Source: an uncultured Alphaproteobacteria bacterium (lineage in GTDB: Bacteria > Pseudomonadota > Alphaproteobacteria > RF32 > CAG-239). From it: a stretch of 8,451 nt of DNA. The stretch spans positions 1 to 8,451 of the forward strand of contig CAJTWX010000065.1 of assembly GCA_910580155.1 (NCBI GenBank). The letters run 5' to 3'. Under the pieces are notes generated by a model that ran no database searches, had not been told where the DNA came from, and worked only from the letters and a program-made list of their open reading frames with translations. The translations under genes were made by a program, and so were the position numbers. Shown here one piece after another: positions 1 to 5,084 of this stretch; the stretch's first letter is position 1; each line of letters starts with the position of its first letter.

Positions 1-87
1 TAAAATAAACGGTCGTTTATGGAGAGTAAATTAAGTGTTGCAGGTGCCGCTGGCACTGGTGGTTTATGAAGAGCTGAATTAAGGACT
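1..87. other. Upstream flank, no intact gene
   Basis: All three forward frames carry stop codons here: 1-3 in frame 1, 6-8 and 27-29 in frame 3, 32-34 in frame 2. Frame 2 is open again from 35 to a TAA at 80-82 and would encode VLQVPLALVVYEELN, which looks like a protein C-terminus butting against the next ribosome binding site. The TAA at 32-34 blocks any upstream connection in that frame, so no CDS is called. An upstream gene could end at any of these stops. I see no clear promoter, so the next gene is probably expressed from further left. Confidence 0.4.
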
Positions 88-1431
88 ATGAAGAACTATG
101 GTATAATATTGGCCTCGGGAACAGGCAGCCGTTACGGCAGTGAAATCCCGAAGCAATTTGTTAAAATTGCCGGTAAAACGGTAATGGAGCATACACTGGA
201 TGTTTTTGAAAAATCAGTAAAAATTGACGAAATAATTTTGGTTGTTACGCCGGCGTACCGTCACATTGTTGAAAGTATCTTGTTAAAAAACAGATATAAA
301 AAGATAAGCAAAATCTTAAATGGCGGAGAAACAAGAAAAGATAGTTCATCTATCGCGCTGAACTCTATTTCAGACCACGAAGCCAATGTGATAATTCACG
401 ATTGCGCCCGCCCGTTTTTATCCGAACGGGTAATAGATGACTGTGCGGAAGCATTAAAACGATATGATGCTGTCGATGTAGCTATTCCGTCTGCAGATAC
501 AATTATTAAAATCAAAAATTCGGAAATTGCCGAAATTCCGAATCGTGCAGAGCTGATGCGCGGGCAGACACCGCAGTGTTTTAAGCTCTCGCTGATAAAA
601 AAAGCCCACCGGTTAGCTGAAAATGATAACAGTTTTACAGATGACTGCGGGCTTATTGTCAAATACAATCTGGCAAAAGTGTATGTTGTCGAGGGCGAGG
701 TGGAAAATATCAAAATCACCTATCCGAGCGACATCTTTTTGGCAGACAGGCTGTTTCAAATCAAAAGTATTGAAGCGCCGCACGCATTATCTTTGGAAAA
801 TTTGCAAAATAAAGTAATAGTCGTTTTTGGTGGCACAAGCGGTATTGGAAAATGTATCTGCGCTCAGGGCGAAGAAAATAAAGCCCGTGTTTTCAGCGCC
901 TCGGATTCTTTAGGGTGCGACATAACAGATTATCAGCAGGTTTGCAATTTTTTAGCAAACGTATATAAACAGTGCGGGCGGATTGATTATGTCGTTAATT
1001 CGGCAGGAATTCTGCGAATGGGCAAGTTGATTGACCGTGACATAGAAGACATCAGGCGCGATGTTGAGATAAATTATCTGGGGTCAATAAATATTGTTAA
1101 AGCTGCAATGCCTTATCTGCAACAATCGCAGGGTGGAATTTTGCTGTTTACCTCAAGCTCATATACGCGCGGCCGTTCGCTGTATTCCACATATTCTTCC
1201 GCAAAAGCCGGCATAGTGAATCTGACGCAGGCTCTGGCAGAAGAACTGGCATCTGATAAAATCAGGATAAACGTAATCAATCCGGAACGGACGGCAACCC
1301 CGATGCGTTTAAAAGCGTTCGGGCAAGAGCCGGAAGGAAGTCTGCTCTCTCCGGAAATTGTTGCCGCGGCATCATTAAAAACGCTGTTGTCGGATATAAC
1401 CGGACAAGTTATTGATGTGCGGAGAAAATAA
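88..1431 (+). CDS. Bifunctional cytidylyltransferase/SDR oxidoreductase (Bcs1-like, CDP-ribitol synthesis)
   Basis: This 447-residue fusion probably makes CDP-ribitol in the cytoplasm: the SDR half would reduce D-ribulose 5-phosphate to ribitol 5-phosphate with NADPH, and the IspD-like half would couple that to CTP. The N-terminal domain (about 1-226) shows the IspD/TarI signatures LASGTGSRYG (8-17), PKQF (21-24), GGETRKDS (79-86), HDCARPF (104-110), RGQTPQCF (158-165), TDD (184-186) and EGEVENIKIT (202-211). The C-terminal SDR (about 241-447) has the nucleotide-binding GGTSGIG (248-254), the NSAG motif (304-307) and an apparently complete catalytic set N329, S356, Y369 and K373. This order and length match Haemophilus influenzae Bcs1/Acs1. 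The SDR is short (about 205 residues) between the glycine motif and the acidic strand, as expected for this fused subfamily. The start is fixed because later ATGs would remove the nucleotide-binding motif, though the AAGGA at 81-85 is only 2 bases from the ATG. The next gene starts 2 bases after the stop codon begins its last base, so the two are surely co-transcribed. Substrate is inferred from family; another polyol or sugar phosphate is possible. Confidence 0.88.
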   Translation: MKNYGIILASGTGSRYGSEIPKQFVKIAGKTVMEHTLDVFEKSVKIDEIILVVTPAYRHIVESILLKNRYKKISKILNGGETRKDSSSIALNSISDHEANVIIHDCARPFLSERVIDDCAEALKRYDAVDVAIPSADTIIKIKNSEIAEIPNRAELMRGQTPQCFKLSLIKKAHRLAENDNSFTDDCGLIVKYNLAKVYVVEGEVENIKITYPSDIFLADRLFQIKSIEAPHALSLENLQNKVIVVFGGTSGIGKCICAQGEENKARVFSASDSLGCDITDYQQVCNFLANVYKQCGRIDYVVNSAGILRMGKLIDRDIEDIRRDVEINYLGSINIVKAAMPYLQQSQGGILLFTSSSYTRGRSLYSTYSSAKAGIVNLTQALAEELASDKIRINVINPERTATPMRLKAFGQEPEGSLLSPEIVAAASLKTLLSDITGQVIDVRRK

Positions 1432-1432
1432 T
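1421..1432 (+). promoter_or_regulatory. Ribosome binding site that sets the start of the GT2/phosphotransferase gene
   Basis: GGAG at 1421-1424 lies 8 bases before the ATG at 1433, inside the last codons of the preceding gene. The reading frame is also open from a TTG at 1412 and an ATG at 1415, but those have no ribosome binding site. The protein from 1433 begins MPKVSLILPVYN, the normal N-terminus of a family-2 glycosyltransferase. The start is therefore placed at 1433. Confidence 0.8.
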
Positions 1433-3703
1433 ATGCCCAAAGTATCGCTTATTCTTCCTGTATATAATGTGGAAGCATATATTTTCGAGTGTCTGGAAAG
1501 TTTGGTTAACCAAACCTTGTCAGATATAGAGATTATCTGCATAAACGATGCTTCGCCCGACGGCAGCTGGGATATTGTTCAAAAATACGCAGCTGAAGAT
1601 AAGCGTTTTGTGCTGATTTCCCTGCCGGAAAATCACGGTCAGGGCTATGCCAGAAACCAAGGTTTGGAAAAAGCAACCGGTGAATATATAATGTTTGTTG
1701 ATCCGGATGACTGGTTAGAGCTGAACGCCTGTGAACTGGCATATAATCAAATCAAAAAAAATAATAACGATTTCCTGTGGTTCGGAATGTCGTTATATTA
1801 TGAAAACACACATAAACAAGTTAAAGATACACTCCGGCTTTCAGGTTTAATAAAATATGCCGGACAAAGCAATATTAAACTAAGCGAGTTAAACCACCCA
1901 TTTCTAAAAACCGGAGAAAATGTAAATAAAATCTATAAACGCTCACTAATTGAACAGCATCACATTCGCTTTGGAGAAGGGCGCGCTTCTGAAGATATTA
2001 CATTCACGGCAAATTTTTTACTCCGTTTCAATGATATGTCCATAATAAATGCCCCGCTCTATATTTATAGAGTGCGTGATAATTCATCTACGGCAATAGG
2101 AACAAAATATCTGGATGAATTTTGTCATAATAGGAATGAGGGGCTGATAACAATCTTATCATCAGCTGCTGAAAATATCAAAAAAGCATACCTTATATGG
2201 CACATTATCGGCTTTCTCTATTGGTATAAAAGATATTCAGAGACAGACAATAAAGTTGCAAAATCACTTTATAGTGAAATGCGCAAATCGTTTATACTGA
2301 TTGCAAATAAATATGATATAAGTGAAATACAATCATACATTAAATATTCTGAGTTTAAACGTATCATAAAATACACTTGTTTTGAGCAAAAAGTAAGAAA
2401 ACTTTTGAAGCAGTTATTTTCAATCAAAAAAAGTAATAACCAACGCCATAAAGTAATCACGATTTTAGGTATAAAATTTAAAATAAACCGCGAAAAACAA
2501 AAAATGGCAAAAATACGGCAAAATTATGCTAAAACATTATCACGCTTACAAAAAAAAGCAAAAACAAGAAAACTAAACGTTGTTTTTCTTGTTAATGAAA
2601 TATCAAAATGGAAATATCAGTCTTTATATGAACTGCTTGATAAATCAGATAAATTCTCACCAATGATATTATTGGTGCCGGTTAATAATCTGGGAGTGTC
2701 ATCTATAGAAAAACAGCAAATGGAGTTAAACAAAACTTACAATAGTTTTAAAACCAAAAATATGCGGTGTGAATTTGCTTTTGATTTTGAAAAGTCAGAG
2801 CCGCTTGATATTAATAATTTTGATGCGGATATAATTTTTTATCAACAGCCTTGGGCCATAAAAAAAGAACATTCGCCGGCAGTTATATCAGAGCGCGTCT
2901 TATGTATGTACGAGCCGTATTATGTGCCGAATTATGGTGATTTAAAAATAGATTGCAATTTGCCGTTTCATAAAGAAATATTCAGATATTATGTTTTAAC
3001 AAAACAGTGGCAGAAACTTTATGAGAAAAATTTTAAAGGTTACCGTGCCGGAAAAATAAAAGCGTTGGGGCATACAATGTTAGATGACTTGACGTTTCTG
3101 CCAAATCATAAATCTGATAAAAATTATGTCATTTATGCACCTCATTGGTCTATTGGGCACATAAACAATCCTAATTATGTAAATTATTCCACATTTGATA
3201 ATACAGGGCGTGAAATATTAGAATATGCGAAAAAGCATCCTGAAATCAATTGGGCGTTTAAGCCACACCCGAATTTAAAATATGCCCTGCAACGGATAGG
3301 CTGGAGCGAGCAGGAAATCACAGCCTATTATCAAGAATGGGAAAAAATTGCCAAATGTTGTTATGACGCGGATTATGTAGAGCTGTTTTTACAGTCTAAA
3401 GCAATGATTACAGATTGCGGGTCGTTTTTGATAGAGTATTTTGTAACCGGAAAACCGCTGATACACCTGATTTCAGATGATTGCAAAGAAACGCCGCTTG
3501 AACCATCTAAAGCAATTTTTGACACTTTCTATAAAGCTAAAACACTTGAAGAAATGTATCGCCATTTTAAAGATATAATCATTGAAGATAAAGATTATAT
3601 GAAGGAAACTCGTTTACAAATGCTCGAAAAAAGCGGTCTTAAAGGCAATAATGCCGCCCGAAATATTTATAATGACCTCCTAAATCTGCTGGAAATAGCA
3701 TAG
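1433..3703 (+). CDS. GT2 glycosyltransferase fused to a TagF-like CDP-polyol phosphotransferase
   Basis: This 756-residue protein probably builds a repeat of sugar and polyol phosphate. The N-terminal GT-A domain (about 1-220) opens with VSLILPVYN (4-12), has the nucleotide-binding NDASPDG (38-44) and the metal-binding DXD in DPDD (90-93), and EDITF further on, all typical of family 2. Residues about 230-380 are helical and lysine-rich, with the short motif ITILGIKFKI at 342-351. The C-terminal domain (about 381-756) resembles CDP-glycerol/CDP-ribitol phosphotransferases: NVVFLVNE near 382, YQQPW (470-474), YAPHW, KPHP (610-613) and TDCGSFLIEY (660-669). The usual HGT-x-K motif of TagF is not seen; MYEPYY (492-497) stands near where it would be expected. 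No membrane helix is obvious, so it is likely a peripheral enzyme at the inner membrane face. It follows the CDP-ribitol gene with one base between stop and start, so CDP-ribitol is the likely donor. Sugar specificity cannot be read. The middle is very AT-rich (17 of 60 G+C at 2281-2340, 16 of 60 at 2461-2520), suggesting transfer. Confidence 0.82.
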   Translation: MPKVSLILPVYNVEAYIFECLESLVNQTLSDIEIICINDASPDGSWDIVQKYAAEDKRFVLISLPENHGQGYARNQGLEKATGEYIMFVDPDDWLELNACELAYNQIKKNNNDFLWFGMSLYYENTHKQVKDTLRLSGLIKYAGQSNIKLSELNHPFLKTGENVNKIYKRSLIEQHHIRFGEGRASEDITFTANFLLRFNDMSIINAPLYIYRVRDNSSTAIGTKYLDEFCHNRNEGLITILSSAAENIKKAYLIWHIIGFLYWYKRYSETDNKVAKSLYSEMRKSFILIANKYDISEIQSYIKYSEFKRIIKYTCFEQKVRKLLKQLFSIKKSNNQRHKVITILGIKFKINREKQKMAKIRQNYAKTLSRLQKKAKTRKLNVVFLVNEISKWKYQSLYELLDKSDKFSPMILLVPVNNLGVSSIEKQQMELNKTYNSFKTKNMRCEFAFDFEKSEPLDINNFDADIIFYQQPWAIKKEHSPAVISERVLCMYEPYYVPNYGDLKIDCNLPFHKEIFRYYVLTKQWQKLYEKNFKGYRAGKIKALGHTMLDDLTFLPNHKSDKNYVIYAPHWSIGHINNPNYVNYSTFDNTGREILEYAKKHPEINWAFKPHPNLKYALQRIGWSEQEITAYYQEWEKIAKCCYDADYVELFLQSKAMITDCGSFLIEYFVTGKPLIHLISDDCKETPLEPSKAIFDTFYKAKTLEEMYRHFKDIIIEDKDYMKETRLQMLEKSGLKGNNAARNIYNDLLNLLEIA

Positions 3704-3812
3704 CTTACACTTACCGCCGCAAACCTTGCCGAATAGTTTTCTTGCATCCCCTCCTTTAATCGCCGTCAAAAGCGCCTATATTATTTCCAAAAATTCAATT
3801 TAGGAGAAAAAT
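3704..3812. other. Intergenic region upstream of lemA
   Basis: This 109-base gap separates the polysaccharide genes from lemA. No hairpin with a T-run is visible, so the end of the upstream transcript is not marked. A TATATT/TATTAT stretch at 3777-3784 could be a -10 box for lemA, but no good -35 lies 16-18 bases upstream (the best is TTTAAT-like near 3755-3760). A strong AGGAG at 3802-3806 precedes the lemA ATG by 6 bases. Confidence 0.45.
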
Positions 3813-4382
3813 ATGAAAGCGATAATCGCAATAGCTGTTGTGGCGTTGTTGGTGTTTTGGGGCGTTTCAGGTGTAAACAGTCTTGTCAAACAGGATGAAG
3901 ATGTCAAGGCCGCGTGGGCGCAGGTGCAAAACCAATATCAACGGCGTATGGACTTAATTCCGAATTTGGTATCAACCGTCAAAGGGTATGCCACTCACGA
4001 AAAAGAAACCCTGCAAGCCGTTATTCAGGCACGCGCCGATGCAACCAAGGTAAACGTAAATATTGAAGATGCCAAACAAATGCAGGAATATATGAACGCG
4101 CAAAGCGGCATCAGTTCTGCTCTGTCACGCCTGATGGCCGTTGCCGAACAATATCCTGATTTAAAGGCAAATCAAAACTTTATGGCACTGCAAGACCAGC
4201 TTGAGGGAACGGAAAACCGGATTGCCGTGGCGAGAAAAGATTATATTGCAATTGTCAAAAGCTTTAATATGACCGCGCGTACTTTCCCGGGAATTATCTG
4301 GGCAATGATTTCAGGCCTCAGGGCAAAACCGGTGTTTGATGCTGCTCCGGCCGCCCAAACTGCTCCAGTTGTGGCTTTTTAA
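3813..4382 (+). CDS. lemA: LemA family membrane protein
   Basis: This 189-residue protein is a full-length LemA-family member. One N-terminal membrane helix (about 3-22) is followed by a helical-bundle domain. Recognisable family motifs are QYQRRMDLIPNLVSTVKGYA (41-60), AEQYPDLKANQNF (111-123), LQDQLEGTENRIAVARKDYI (126-145) and TFPG (157-160), and the tail carries the usual KPVFDA and AP-V-F ending. Its molecular role is not settled; family members are membrane-anchored and often sit beside TPM-domain proteins, as here, where the partner starts 13 bases after the stop codon. AGGAG at 3802-3806 supports the start, and the signal-anchor begins at once. Base composition is clearly richer in G+C than the preceding gene. 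The name is a family name and should not be read as the two-component kinase once also called LemA. Confidence 0.95.
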   Translation: MKAIIAIAVVALLVFWGVSGVNSLVKQDEDVKAAWAQVQNQYQRRMDLIPNLVSTVKGYATHEKETLQAVIQARADATKVNVNIEDAKQMQEYMNAQSGISSALSRLMAVAEQYPDLKANQNFMALQDQLEGTENRIAVARKDYIAIVKSFNMTARTFPGIIWAMISGLRAKPVFDAAPAAQTAPVVAF

Positions 4383-4395
4383 GCAGGCGTAAAAG

Positions 4396-5082
4396 ATGAA
4401 AAAGCTTTTTGTCTGGTTGTTTCTACTGTTGTTTGCCTGCACCGTGCAGGCAGCAGCGGTGGATTATCCGGCATTAAGCGGGCAGGTAGTTGATGAAGCC
4501 GGCGTTTTGAGCACTCAAACCAAAGCCGAACTGGCGAAACTGCTTTCGCTCGATAAAGATAATCAAATCGCCGTTGTCACTTTAAAGGACCTGCGAGGCA
4601 AAGACGGGCGCGAATACGGCATCGAGCTCGCGCGTCGCTGGCAACTTGGGCAAAAAGGAAAAGATAACGGCGTCCTGATTTTTATTTCCCCGAAAGACCG
4701 TTATGCCGGCATAGAAGTCGGTTACGGATTGGAGGGAATATTGCCCGACAGTCTTGCCGGCCGTATTTTACGACAGGTCATCTTCCCCCCCATACAAAAG
4801 AATAATGATTATAACAAAGCCGTGCTGGATGGAACGGCCGCCGTGATGTCCGTTATCTCCAATCCCGAGGCCTATGCAGAAGATGAAATGTCAGGTGACA
4901 CCCTTTCAACAATTTTATTCCTGTTGTTTCTCTTTTTGCTTTTATCCGGCAAAGGGCGCGGCGGAGGAGGGGGCTTCTTTCTGCCTCGTGGCGGCTTCGG
5001 CGGTGGATCCGGTGGCGGTTTTGGCGGTTTCCGTGGTGGCGGCGGTGGTTTCGGCGGCGGCGGAGCCGGCGGCAGGTTCTGA
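4396..5082 (+). CDS. TPM-domain protein (YgcG-like) with glycine-rich C-terminal tail
   Basis: This 228-residue protein has a signal peptide (about 1-20, basic MKK, then a leucine/phenylalanine core and VQA-A cleavage site) and an extracytoplasmic TPM domain (about 24-156). Family motifs are VVDEAGVLS (31-39), RRWQLGQKGKDNGVLI (80-95), DRYAGIEVGYGLEG (101-114) and LAGRILR (120-126). A membrane helix at about 170-184 follows, then a 40-residue tail of mostly Gly with Phe and Arg, ending GGRF. TPM proteins have been linked to phosphatase activity in plants and photosystem turnover in cyanobacteria; in most bacteria the role is unknown. The ribosome binding site is weak (AGG at 4385-4387), and the short 13-base gap after lemA suggests translation coupled to it. 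If the second helix crosses the membrane, the glycine tail would be cytoplasmic; if not, it is exported. The gene ends 2 bases from the stop codon of the convergent sensor gene. Confidence 0.9.
   Translation: MKKLFVWLFLLLFACTVQAAAVDYPALSGQVVDEAGVLSTQTKAELAKLLSLDKDNQIAVVTLKDLRGKDGREYGIELARRWQLGQKGKDNGVLIFISPKDRYAGIEVGYGLEGILPDSLAGRILRQVIFPPIQKNNDYNKAVLDGTAAVMSVISNPEAYAEDEMSGDTLSTILFLLFLFLLLSGKGRGGGGGFFLPRGGFGGGSGGGFGGFRGGGGGFGGGGAGGRF
4963..5076 (+). repeat. Low-complexity GGC/GGT run encoding the glycine-rich tail
   Basis: The last 43 codons of the TPM gene are dominated by GGC, GGT and GGA glycine codons with interspersed TTC/TTT and CGT, giving short imperfect repeats of Gly-Gly-Phe-Gly-Gly. 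The region is far richer in G+C than the rest of the window. It is a coding repeat and could change length by slippage, but no exact long tandem unit is present. Confidence 0.75.
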
Positions 5083-5084
5083 TT

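Noticed and set aside
19..69. Small plus-strand ORF of 16 codons (ATG at 19, TGA at 67-69)
   Set aside because: Too short, no good ribosome binding site, and no family character.
396..719. Minus-strand 107-codon ORF inside the cytidylyltransferase gene
   Set aside because: Lies wholly opposite conserved catalytic motifs of a clear gene and has no recognisable domain or start signal.
88..765. IspD of isoprenoid synthesis
   Set aside because: The domain is fused to an SDR and sits next to a CDP-polyol transferase gene, the Bcs1-type context, with no IspF or other MEP-pathway gene nearby.
1412..1432. Earlier start for the GT2/phosphotransferase gene (TTG at 1412 or ATG at 1415)
   Set aside because: No ribosome binding site, overlap with the previous gene, and the family N-terminus begins at the ATG at 1433.
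3667..3747. Minus-strand 26-codon ORF preceded by a strong AGGAGGGG
   Set aside because: The Shine-Dalgarno core is too close to the ATG, the ORF lies mostly antisense to the end of the polymerase gene, and the peptide shows no recognisable character.
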